From assembly GCA_027943245.1 (NCBI GenBank), contig JANDJZ010000076.1:1-28409 (forward strand): a stretch of DNA of 28,409 nt, given 5' to 3'. This stretch comes from Acanthamoeba sp. SK_2022b (taxonomy: Eukaryota > Discosea > Longamoebia > Acanthamoebidae). A program made the position numbers and the translations under genes. Below the pieces are notes generated by a model, which was given only the letters and a program-made list of their open reading frames with translations, ran no database searches and was not told the origin of the DNA. Shown piece by piece: positions 19,660-28,409 of this stretch (within the stretch, counting starts at the first letter, position 1; every line of letters begins with the position of its first letter).

Positions 19660-20115
19660 GGGCAAGGGCATGTGGACAACAGGCAAGGGCATGTGGATGA
19701 TGAGCAAGGGCGTGTGGACAATAGGTGAGGGTGCATACAGGTGAGGGCATGTGTACAACAGGCAAGGGTGTGTAGATGAAAGGTGAGGGGTGTGGATGAT
19801 GGGCAAGGGCACATGGACAACAGGTGAGGGCATGTGGACAACAGGCAAGGGTGTGTGGATGACATATGAGTGTGCATGGACAATGGGTGAGGGCCTGTGG
19901 ATGATGGGTGAGGGTGTGTGGACAACAGGCAAGGGCACATGGACAATGGGTGAGGGCATGTGGGTGATGGGTGGGGTGCATGGACAACAGGCAAGGGCAC
20001 ATGGACAATGGGTGAGGGTGTGTGGCTGACAGGCAAGGGCGTGGAAAACAGGCAAGGGTGTGGATGACCACAACAGGCAATGGCACATGGACAACATGCA
20101 AGGGCGCATGGAAGG
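19660..20115. repeat. Degenerate 21-bp minisatellite
   Basis: Roughly 20 units of about 21 bp of the form RGGYRAGGGYRYRTGGAYRAY (e.g. aggcaagggcacatggacaa). Units differ mainly by transitions (C/T, A/G) at fixed positions. Some units are 19-20 bp. Both strands read open over long stretches because the unit is a multiple of three, giving His/Pro/Cys-rich or Trp/Gly/Met-rich heptads, so I do not call a protein. Confidence 0.85.
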
Positions 20116-20139
20116 TCATCATGATGGCGGGCATGCCAG

Positions 20140-21114
20140 TGGTGGAGGGCATCTCAGTGATGGAGGGGTGCCAATAGCAGAGGCCTTCAACAGAGGGTGT
20201 GCTGGTGCTGTTTGTGAAGATGACAACCAACAGTGCTGATGGACAGTCCTTCCAGCAGGCAAGTGTGAAGAAGTGGCCCCTCTCCTCCAAGCCAAGAGCT
20301 GCAGCAAAAGGCTACAAATTGGCTCAAATCAAGAAATCATGGGCATCCCTCAGGCAGGTATGACACCATGTGCAGCAGATATCTTCTTGAACATTGAGCA
20401 CACATAGAGGAACCAGGACCAATCAAGTGGGTGAGGCTTGTGTTTGATGATCACAGTGTAGGCTACTGTTGGTACAAGTGACTCATCAACCACTACATCC
20501 ATGTAGGGATCCCAGAAGTGTTGTGCACACTTGTGGAGGTTCTTGATCATCTTGTCAAGGCCCAGGCAGAGAGAGGACTTGATTTTATGGTATGTGTCAA
20601 AGCTCATCATTTTCAATTCCCCCACATCAATTCCCTCATACATCATCTCCTTTCCTCCAGTATTCTTGCTCTGCGCCAAGAGGGGCAAGGCCCATGATAA
20701 GGGCCACCAAGAGAAATGCAAGGAAGGTGGTGTGTGAAAGAGGGAATTTTATGGTGATGCTCATTGCTTCTGCGCCTGCACTGCTGCCTTGGCTTATGAG
20801 AGTGGATGCTGCTGGTGAGGAGGTCAGAGAAGAAAAGCATGAAGATGCCAGGAAGAAGCTGTGGTAGGTGGGATGTTTTTCAGACCTGGTTTGCCAGTGA
20901 GCAGAGGAAGGTCTTTCTCAGCAATAGACCAGTGGTTCCTTGTCCTCCACTCTTCATCCTCCTGTGACCTCTTTTGTCTCTTCCTTCTTTGTTGCCCAAT
21001 CTTCTTGTTCCTCTTCTTCCTCTCCATCTCAATTTCCATCTTAATCCTCCATTTGCTGCTGCTTCTTCTTTTCCAAAAAGGTGCAGACTTTAAGTGGGCG
21101 ACGACCAACCGCAC
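20140..21114 (-). mobile_element. Decayed piggyBac-like transposase remnant
   Basis: Read leftward, successive fragments match the order of a piggyBac (DDE_Tnp_1_7) transposase but lie in different frames. KPGLKNIPPTTASSWHLHAF (ending near 20830) and LFFSDLLTSSIHSHKP give the domain start. MYEGIDVGELKMMSFDTYHK and MIKNLHKCAQHFWDPYMD lead to VVVDESLVP, the likely position of a catalytic Asp, then KHKPHPLDW where the family has its KPH-G motif. After a stop near 20350, ERGHFFTLACWKDCPSALL resembles the later W-K/R-D strand. At least two frame shifts and stops make it non-functional. The C-terminus merges into the minisatellite. The sequence is much poorer in CpG and in GC than its neighbours. 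I did not find terminal inverted repeats or TTAA target sites with confidence. Confidence 0.6.
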
Positions 21115-21341
21115 ATCGAACCTTCTCGGCCATCTTGTTCTCGCACCGCACCAACGCGCCCTGTCTCAGTGAGTGGTACCCCAACGATACAGCATATGAA
21201 TGTTGTGTGTGTTGTGTGTGTGCGTGCGTGCTGTGTGTTGTGTGGCGAGGCACCCACGCGCCCGCGCAAATTCTATAGGTGTCACTCCTCACCACACTGC
21301 CAAGTTCACTTCTTCATTCATATGAATTGGAAAGCTCTAAC
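21115..21341. other. Spacer between transposon remnant and oxidoreductase fragment
   Basis: Contains a (TG)-rich stretch near 21203-21243. There is no exon matching the expected continuation of the FOXRED1-like fragment. Short reading frames on both strands are not recognisable. Confidence 0.4.
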
Positions 21342-21472
21342 CTTTGACTGCCTCGAAGGCCGGCAAGCGATGAGCAAGCACGGGCCATATCATCTCCTCG
21401 AAGAGCGAATGGTCGACCTCAAAGTCCCCGTGGGCATCAGGATCAACTGACGGCGAGACACCGGCAATGAAC
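21342..21472 (-). pseudogene. FOXRED1-like FAD-dependent oxidoreductase, single-exon fragment
   Basis: The reading frame FIAGVSPSVDPDAHGDFEVD then HSLFEEMIWPVLAHRLPAFE and AVK matches the C-terminal half of FOXRED1-type (DAO fold) mitochondrial oxidoreductases, which have an (F/Y)-x-(A/G)-G-x-SP stretch, a D-x-x-x-EVDH segment and a W-P-x-LA-x-R-x-PAFE motif. It is flanked by a good acceptor (aatcag) and a donor (gttaga). The next expected segment (SAWAGxYDYN and the FAD-binding C-terminus) is absent downstream, where a transposon remnant begins. Upstream, a possible remnant (LLSKYFVPHGDATF, about 21500-21545, other frame) is out of phase. This is best read as a truncated relic. Confidence 0.6.
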
Positions 21473-21833
21473 CTGATTGGCCGCCGGGCGTTGCACACGT
21501 GAGAAAGTCGCGTCACCGTGGGGAACAAAATATTTTGAGAGGAGTCCAACTTGGAGCACCGTGCCTTCGGTTCCTGCGGTTCCCGTCGGCGCATGTGCGC
21601 CCTGACCCAGTGCGAACTCCAGTGCTGCCAGGGCGCCGAGAGCCTGGACCCGTGCTTGCGCAGCACAGCGCAGCGCCAGGCCTCCCGAACTGATCACCTC
21701 CCCCAAGACCGGCTCCTGGGACCTCCACTCGCGACTCTCCGATTTTGGCTACCGAATCAACTTGGTTGAATCCACAAACACAACACAACCGCTCACTTCA
21801 TAAGGCCACAGTTGAATACACGACAGGTGCCCA
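21473..21833. other. No intact gene; possible further FOXRED1-like relic
   Basis: Minus-strand frames include LLSKYFVPHGDATF, which loosely resembles the strand before the FOXRED1-like fragment. The rest (Ala/Gly/Leu-rich, 21560-21700) does not match the family. The 3' end of the LRR gene lies at 21834. Confidence 0.35.
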
Positions 21834-24077
21834 TTAACGCTCCGGGTGGCCGCCGCTGACGATGTGGATGCGGGGGTGGTCCCGGGCCGCTTGGACGACG
21901 GTCTCCTTGGACAGGCGGTAGCACTGGCAGACGCTGATCCGCGCGAGGGCCTTGGCGCTGGCCAGGACGTGCAGGAAGTGCTCCTCGCGCAGCTCGGTGG
22001 CCTGGGCGAGGTCGAGCTCCTCCACGGCGACCGCCGCGCCGTCTTGGGCGAACAGGGGCACCTGGCCCAGGTTTGGGGCGGCCACGGCCTTGATGCGCCG
22101 CACCGATTCGAGCCCGCTGAGGGCCGTCACCGCGCAACCGCCGATGTCGACCTCGTCCATGCCCCGACCGCGCGCGGCCAGCTGGCGGCCCACGGCGGCC
22201 AGGCCCACCTCGGCGGTGAGCCCCCGCGACCGAATCAGGTTGAGGCGGCGCAGGTGGGGGAAGCCGGCCACGATCTGCTCGAGCTCGGCGTCGGTGATGT
22301 CCCAGAAGGCCACGTTGAGTGCCTCGAGCCGCGGGCAGACGGCGGCCAGCCGCGCAAAGTAGTCGCCGTCCCGCGCCTGCGCGTGCGCGTAGTAGGAGGC
22401 CGCCATGTTGAGCTCCACGAGGCACTCGAGCCGCGCGCCGGTGGCCGGCGCGGGGAGCGAGTGGAACGGCAGGAAGGCGAGGTCGTTCAGGTGCAGGCGC
22501 GCGAGGCGAGGGAAGAGCCGGTGCAGGTGGTGCGTGACGCGGTCGGTCAGCCGATGGCAGTTGGAGACGTCCAGCTCCTCCAGCCCGTAGGGCCCGTTGA
22601 GGTTGGCGTCGGCCGACTCCTTCAGCCGCTTGATGACCGACTTGACAAAGGGCTGGTCCTCGCGGGGGAGCCCGCCACCCTCGGCCGGCGGGCCGTCGTC
22701 GGCATCCAGCAAGTCGTCGAAGAAGGGGCCCTCGTCGATGGCGTCGAGCGGGAGCAGGAAGTCGTCGGTGAGCGCGCCGCAGCCGACCAGAGACCAGCGC
22801 GCGATCCGGGGCTGCAGGCACCGCACCAGCACCATGGTGAGGCTGCGCAGCGCGCAGAGGCTGGGCGCCCACCACCTGCACTCGGTCGAGTCCTCCCAGT
22901 CGTTGCCGGCCAGCGCCACCTCGAACTCGCCCAGGGCGCACTCCGGGTGGGCCACCATGCGGATGAGGTAGGCGTTGATCGCCTCGCTGCAGTCGAACAC
23001 CTCGCGCACGGAGGGCGTGATGGCCAGGCGCGTCAGGCTGCGCGCGAACATGTCGGCCAGGGCCTGGTAGCGCGCGAACGACTCTGACCAGGAGTCGCGG
23101 CCTTCCTCCTCGAGGCGCTCGGCCTCCTCGTCCGACGTCTGGGCCAGGACGGCCCACACCTTGTGCGCGAGGTAGTCGGGCAGCTGCGCGGCGTTGAGGG
23201 CCGACAGCTGCGCCGGATCGCAGGTGCGCAGGGCCTCGAGGCAGTGCTCGGCGAGAGTCGAGCGCGGGGCGCGCGTCGCGGGGCGATTGCCGCCGGTCGC
23301 GGGGTCGTGCCGCCACAGGAAGACGGCCTCGTAGAACTGGCGGAAGTGGCTCAGCTCTCGGGCGGCCTGGGCGCTGTTGCCCGACCACGGCTGGGCGATG
23401 AAGTAGTTGAGGGCCTCGTCGAACGAGGAGCAGCCCGCGTGCTTGACGATGTACGAAGGCAGATATGTGCCCCGGTGGGCCAGCTGCACACGGCGCGCAC
23501 CGCGGTGAGAACGACGCATCACAGCACGGCGGAGGTGGGCACTACTCGATCGGTAATACCAACCTCGTGGGGCAGCTGGCCCTCTGAAACGGCGATCTCC
23601 TCATACCGCCACCAGTGGGCCTGCTGGTACTCGCTCCCGGGCTCCCACATGTAGATGCCGTAGCTGTTGACGAAGTAGATCGTGCCTTGCCACATGTCAC
23701 AGACAGCTACACGTCAGCTGGGCCAGCATTGCGTTTGGCGGGGAGTAGCGAGTTGTCAGACTGAAAAGATGGGTGAAGGCACCTTTTTCATGGGCGTGGT
23801 CAGTGGCGAACTGGTGCACGAGACGACGGAGAGCCTCCTCGTAGGGCGAGCTCGGAGCGGCGGGAAAGAACTGGGTGTCCTTGAGGAAGTCCTCCACCAC
23901 GGCTTTGGCCGGCAGCGAAAACCCGCCCTCGCCCCAGTCCGGTTCCGCCTCTACCTCACATTCGAGCAGTGGGTCCCGCCAGTCAAGTGGCAAGAACACG
24001 TTGCAGGTCGGGCAGAACATGAACACTGATATCCCCATCCTTGCTCTTATTATCATGGGATCATAATAAGAGTTCAT
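21834..24077 (-). CDS. Leucine-rich repeat protein, AMN1/FBXL-like repeats, function unknown
   Basis: Three exons: 24077-23783, 23706-23564 and 23483-21834, about 695 residues, phases consistent. The N-terminus contains FMFCPTCNVFLPLDW, a single CxxC like half of a zinc ribbon; no second pair follows, so metal binding is doubtful. Exon 2 gives a Trp/Tyr-rich segment (MWQGTIYFVNSYGIYMWEP; AHWWRYEEIA) that could be a small beta domain. The large exon has an alpha-helical part (about 150-330), then cysteine-containing-type LRRs: GLEELDVSNCHRLTDRVTHH, RLEALNVAFWDITDAELEQI, HLRRLNLIRSRGLTAEVGLA, VEELDLAQATELREEHFLH and ISVCQCYRLSKETV. I see no F-box. Alternative starts at 24038 (MGISVF) or 24020 (MFCPTC) are possible. 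A scaffold or substrate-recognition role is the usual guess for such repeats. Confidence 0.82.
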
Positions 24078-24276
24078 TACAATTAATTCTAATAAAAATT
24101 CAAAAGAAAAAGAAAAAGAAAAAGATTACAATAAAAATGGAACTAAAGGCCAACAATATTAAAATCATCTTTTGGCGCACCTAACATGAAACATTTCCTC
24201 CCTTTTCTTTGTACTTCTCTTCATAAAATAAAACCTTTTTTTTTCTTGTCCTTCAGCCCCACACGGATCTCACAGC
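24078..24276. promoter_or_regulatory. AT-rich divergent promoter region, LRR gene / P5A ATPase
   Basis: The two genes start on opposite strands about 200 bases apart. The stretch 24080-24240 is strongly AT-rich, with an (AAAAAG)n tract near 24100-24125 and a T-run at 24236-24244. The sharp drop in GC marks it as non-coding. Confidence 0.55.
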
Positions 24277-27200
24277 ATGTGCGTCCCTCTATGTTCTGGA
24301 TTATACCCGTACCGCTGGACAACGGGACCTCATTTTCTTTTCTTTTTGATGTTTTCCGGAGGCAATAATAATTCAGCAACTGATTGAGTTGATACAGGGG
24401 TTCGGTGCGTTCGATCCGTCTCGTGCGGCGTTTGCATCCGCTGCTGCGGCTCAACATCCTGCCATTCATCGTCGCCTATGCCGTCCTCACCGCCCTCTAC
24501 ATCGAGGCGCCCGCTGCCCCCCTCGACGCCTCCCCCTCCAACGCCACGTCTTCCCTCCTCTCCTCGCCTCCTCCCACATCTCCCGCTCCCGTCGAGTCCA
24601 ACGACTCCACGTTGGCCCCTTCATCTCTGTCTGAAGGCGACCCTCGGCGAACGCCGCCTCGCGAGGAGACCGAAGAGGAGGCCGCCGCCCGGGCGACCGA
24701 GGAGTGGATGGCCGACGTGGAGGGCTGGGCCCGGCGCCTGTCGGGCGAGAACTGGGCCATCGCCGGCATCCTCGTCGCGCTGCTTCACGCGCTCTCGCTC
24801 CTCCTGCCCCACTGGTCCACCACTCTCGACTTCTTCCTCACCTGCTACACCGTATTACTACTCCTACTCCTACTACTCCGCCCTCCACGTGCTGTGTGCG
24901 AGTTCGTGTGTGCACGTTCTAAGATGTGTGTTGCACTGACGTAGGTTGGGGACGTCAGCCGAGCCACGTTGGCCAAGGTGGTGCCCAAGTCCAGCATCAA
25001 GGGAAGCGTAGAGCTCTGCCCCGTCTACTCCAAGGTTTTCGCGCCCTGGCAAATATTCTGTCGACACTTGTAGCGAGACGCTCACGCCAATCATGCCTCC
25101 CCATATCACACATGGCCAGGACACGGCGGGCGGAGGCAAGGAGCGTTGGTTCGTGTACCAGGAGCGCAAGTTCACGTATCACGAGGCCGACAAGCGGTTC
25201 CACAAGCTCGATTTCCCCGTCAACGAGCCGTTCGCCTTCTACCAAAAGGCCAAGGGCCACTCCGCCGAGAGCTTCGCCGCCGCGCAGGACAAGTGGGGCA
25301 TCAACCGGTACATCGCGCACACCTTCCTCTCACTCACTGCGCCGTGTTCGCGTGCACTCACCTCTCTCTCTTCCTCCTATTGGTGGTCAACTTGTGTCAA
25401 CGGTTCAGCTTCGAGATCCCGCTGCCCCAGTTCTGGGACCTCTATCTGGAGCAGGCCCTCGCTCCATTCTTCGTGTTCCAGGTGTTCTGCGTCCTGCTGT
25501 GGTGTCTCGACGACTACTGGCAGTACTCGCTGCTCACTCTCGTGCTGCTCCTCGTGTTCGAATCCACCGTTGTCACCACGGTACCGCCCACGCCCACACG
25601 CGCATGTGACGCGCCTGTACTCACGCTCACGCTCGTGGCGTGCGCGTCGACCAGAGATTGCAAAACCTCAAGGCCCTGCGCGAGATGAGCGAGGCTGGTA
25701 AGCCCAAGCACATGGTGCACGTCTACCGCGGCGGCCGGTGGTCGGTCATCAAGTGCGAGGACCTCCTGCCGGGCGACATCACCTCCGTGTCCCGGTCTAA
25801 GGAGCCCATCGTCGCTCCCTGTACGCGCTCCTCCCTCTCCCTCTCCCCCGCCCCGTTGTCCGGTCGCGCTGGCAGCGATTGGCTGACCTTCTGCCTATCA
25901 GGCGACATGGTGCTCCTGTCGGGCTCGTGCGTCGTCGACGAGGCCATGCTCACGGGCGAAAGCACGCCCCAGCTCAAGGTATCATCGGCGTCGCCCCCCC
26001 CCCCTCAAAACGTGAGCGATCGTTTTTCGTTCTTTCTTTCGTGCGCGCATCGACTGAATCGCCGATTTTCGACCTTCGCAGGAGAGCGTCGAGGAGCAGG
26101 AGCCCGATCACGTGCTGGACGTTCGCAAGAATCACATCCACGTCATCTTTGGCGGCACCACCGTCGTGCAGACCTCCCCGCCCAGCCGCGAGACCGCTCG
26201 CCTGCGCGGTACGCCGCAGCTCCCCCGCAGCCCGCGGGCTTGTCGGTTCGCGAGCTCACGCCCCTGTGTGATGTCGCGCGCGTGTCGTGCACGCCAGCGC
26301 CCGATGGTGGCTGTCTGGCCTACGTCCTGCGCACGGGCTTCGAGACCAGCCAGGGCAAGCTGATGCGGACGATCCTCTTCTCTTCGGAGCGCGTCACCGC
26401 CAACAGCAAGGAGACCTTCTTCTTCATCGCCTGCCTCCTGGCCTTTGCCGTCTCTGCCTCGGTTTACGTGTTCAACAAGGGTACTGCTCACTCTCTAGGA
26501 GCATTTTATTTCATCATAATATTTCAATTTAATGTTTTTTAAATTAAAAAATATTTATCATTTACTTTTTCTCGATTTTCTACAATTTTGGAGGGTCACG
26601 GCTCACTCCGTTCTACCAACCTTGGTCCAGGTATGGAGGAGGGTCGTAGCAAGTGCAAGCTCCTCCTCGAGTGCGCCCTCATCATCACCTCGGTGGTGCC
26701 GCCCGAGCTGCCCACCGAGCTCTCGCTCGCCGTCAACACCTCGCTGCAGGCGCTCCGCAAGCTCGGTTCGCTCCCTCCTCCCCTCGCTCGGCTGTGGCGA
26801 GGCTCACGATGGCTCACCCGGCGTGCGCGTGGTTGGGGGTCGCGCAGGCGTCTTTTGTACGGAGCCGTTCAGGATCCCGTTCGCCGGCAAGGTCGACGTG
26901 TGCTGCTTCGACAAGACCGGAACCCTCACCAACGACCAGCTGACCATGGAGGGCGTCCTCGGCCTACCGTACGCACACAACCTCGCCCGTTCACGCGTGC
27001 GTGCGTGCGTGAGTGCGTGCGTGCGTCAAACTCACATACGACGTCTATGACGCATCGTTGGATGCGTGAGCAGTGGCGCCGGCGACGCGCTCACGCCCGG
27101 CAAGGAGGTCAGGGACGAGAACCTGCTCTTCACCATCGCCGGATGCCATTCGCTGGTGTTCCTCGATGGCCAGCAGGTCGGCGATCCCATGGAGCTCGCC

Positions 27201-27285
27201 GCCCTCGAGGGCATCGGCTGGGCCTATTCCAAGGGTATACCACTGCCACGCACATTCATTGCGCGCCTGCTCTCCCACTTAAAGG

Positions 27286-27355
<70 letters not shown>

Positions 27356-28409
27356 TTGCAATGTCTACATCGCGAGCAGGCGAGGTGGCGGTGCCGCGCA
27401 AGGGCAGCAGCCAACGCAACGTGCGAGTGCGCGTGGTGCGCCGCTTCCACTTCACCTCCGAGCTCAAGCGCATGTCGGCGATCGTTGCGCTCGATCACGA
27501 GACCCCCGCGCCCCTCCTTGCCGTCGCCAAGGTTCGGCCGCGCTCCGCGATATCGCCAGCCCACTCCTCCTCCTCCTCCCCCATACTCACTCCCCCCCTG
27601 CGGGCAATGGACTCGTTCGCCAGGGAGCGCCCGAGGTGATGAAGCAGTACTTCAGGGACGTGCCCGACGAGTACGACGAGCTGCACCAGGTCTACGCGCG
27701 CCGCGGGTTCCGCATCATCGCCGCGGGCTACAAGCCGCTGCCGGCCCTCAACTCGCACGAGGTGACCAAGCTGGTGCGCGAGGACATCGAGTCCGACCTC
27801 GTCTTTGGCGGCTTCGTCGTGTTCAGCTCGGTCCTCAAGCCCGAATCGCTTGTCGTCATCAAGCACCTCGTCGAGTCCTCCCACAAGGTACCGAGAAATT
27901 CCTTCATTTCTTCTATTTTCTTTCTACAATTTATAATTTTCTCATGTTTTTATTTATTTAATGTTTATTATGTAGCGGCGACTAACGGTTGGCGTGTGGC
28001 AGGTGGTGATGATCACTGGCGACAACACGCTGACGGCGTGCCAGGTGGCCAAGGACCTCACGATGACCTCGCGCCCTGTCCTCATTCTGTCCCCCACCTC
28101 AGGCACGGCCAGCGAGCTGTCGTTCTTGCCCTCCCACCACCACACATCTCTAACCGAGTGTGTGCAGGCGACAAGGGCATGGAGTGGCGCTCGATCGACG
28201 AGACGGTGACCAAGAAGCTGGCCCTCGGCCGCGGCAAGTTCGCGGGCGTGGATGGCTTCGACCTGTGCGTGTCCGGCGACGGCCTGACCCACCTCCAGAA
28301 CGCGTTTGGCGACCGCACGCGCGGCGTGCTGAGCGCGGTCAGCGTGTGGGCGCGCGTGTCGCCCCAGCAGAAGGAATTCGTGCTGGCTGGCCTCAAGGCC
28401 AGCGGCCAC
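24277..28409 (+). CDS. P5A-type ATPase (Spf1/ATP13A1 family), 3' end beyond window
   Basis: P5A ATPases sit in the ER membrane and use ATP to remove misinserted transmembrane helices. I read 16 exons: 24277-24308, 24398-24851, 24945-25034, 25120-25307, 25409-25580, 25655-25820, 25902-25978, 26082-26208, 26298-26480, 26631-26765, 26848-26968, 27074-27234, 27380-27531, 27624-27887, 28003-28102 and 28168-28409; 888 codons in window. Landmarks: [38 protein letters not shown], actuator loop [10 protein letters not shown]5A signature [11 protein letters not shown], phosphorylation site CFDKTGTLT, nucleotide domain [11 protein letters not shown] and KGAPE, and [11 protein letters not shown]. The window ends at [18 protein letters not shown], just before the expected GDGTND hinge. 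Exon 1 is tentative, chosen because its donor gtaccg and phase fit; without an upstream exon there is a stop and no ATG. The last intron appears to be GC-AG. Confidence 0.93.
27286..27355. repeat. (GT)n microsatellite in a P5A ATPase intron
   Basis: About 35 perfect GT/TG units in the intron 27235-27379, between the codons for WAYSK and GEVAVP. Confidence 0.95.

Noticed and set aside
19478..20290. A 270-codon His/Pro/Cys-rich minus-strand protein
   Set aside because: Apart from its first ~40 residues (transposase-like), it is the minisatellite read in frame; other frames are open too, so openness is not evidence of coding.
21846..23087. Plus-strand 413-codon reading frame opposite the LRR gene
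   Set aside because: High GC keeps antisense frames open. The minus strand shows clear LRR motifs and consistent splicing, while this frame shows only Val/Gly/Asp-rich text.

Overview
This window is nuclear DNA of a unicellular eukaryote, most likely an amoebozoan of the Acanthamoeba type (an inference from gene style, not a database match). Every gene is cut by many short GT-AG introns, mostly 55-110 bases with donors such as gtacg/gtgag. Codons are strongly GC-ending. (GT)n/(CA)n microsatellites fill introns, and AT-rich gaps separate genes. The protein repertoire also fits: TKL-type receptor kinases with an MSP-like domain, fucolectin-like repeats, RhoGEFs and an animal-type haem peroxidase domain. 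Exon coordinates were derived by hand from splice phases and family alignments; nearly all junctions keep frame.

Layout, left to right. (1) A UBE2E-like ubiquitin-conjugating enzyme on the minus strand (1-991), cut by the window edge and carrying a frame-breaking 25-bp tandem duplication in an exon. (2) Divergently, a coiled-coil gene on the plus strand (1564-5688) with 12 exons and an apparent one-base frame slip in the last. (3) Convergent with it, the centrepiece: a 30-exon minus-strand gene (12217 to 5798, about 1437 residues). It encodes an N-terminal hydrophobic leader, a haem-peroxidase-like ectodomain, a DOMON domain, one membrane helix, an MSP-like domain and an active-looking protein kinase. 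The peroxidase domain has lost the distal Gln-Asp-His motif but keeps the proximal His. (4) Just upstream on the same strand, a 14-exon RhoGEF gene (19356 to 12376, about 1873 residues) with lectin-like propeller repeats, a polyproline run, an IQ motif and DH-PH. (5) A CpG-poor, AT-richer island (about 19500-21100) holding a decayed piggyBac-like transposase and a 21-bp minisatellite, next to a fragment of a FOXRED1-like oxidoreductase (21342-21472). (6) A leucine-rich-repeat protein on the minus strand (24077 to 21834). (7) Divergently, a P5A-type ATPase (Spf1/ATP13A1 family) on the plus strand from 24277, running off the right edge just before its hinge motif.

There is no operon logic. The genes are housekeeping (E2, P5A ATPase), signalling (receptor kinase, RhoGEF) and unknown (coiled-coil, LRR). 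The strongest candidate for something undescribed is the peroxidase-like/DOMON/transmembrane/kinase fusion. One exon carries both the peroxidase C-terminus and the DOMON start, and later exons join in frame to the kinase, so it reads as a single receptor that could couple an extracellular haem, redox or ligand cue to cytoplasmic phosphorylation.
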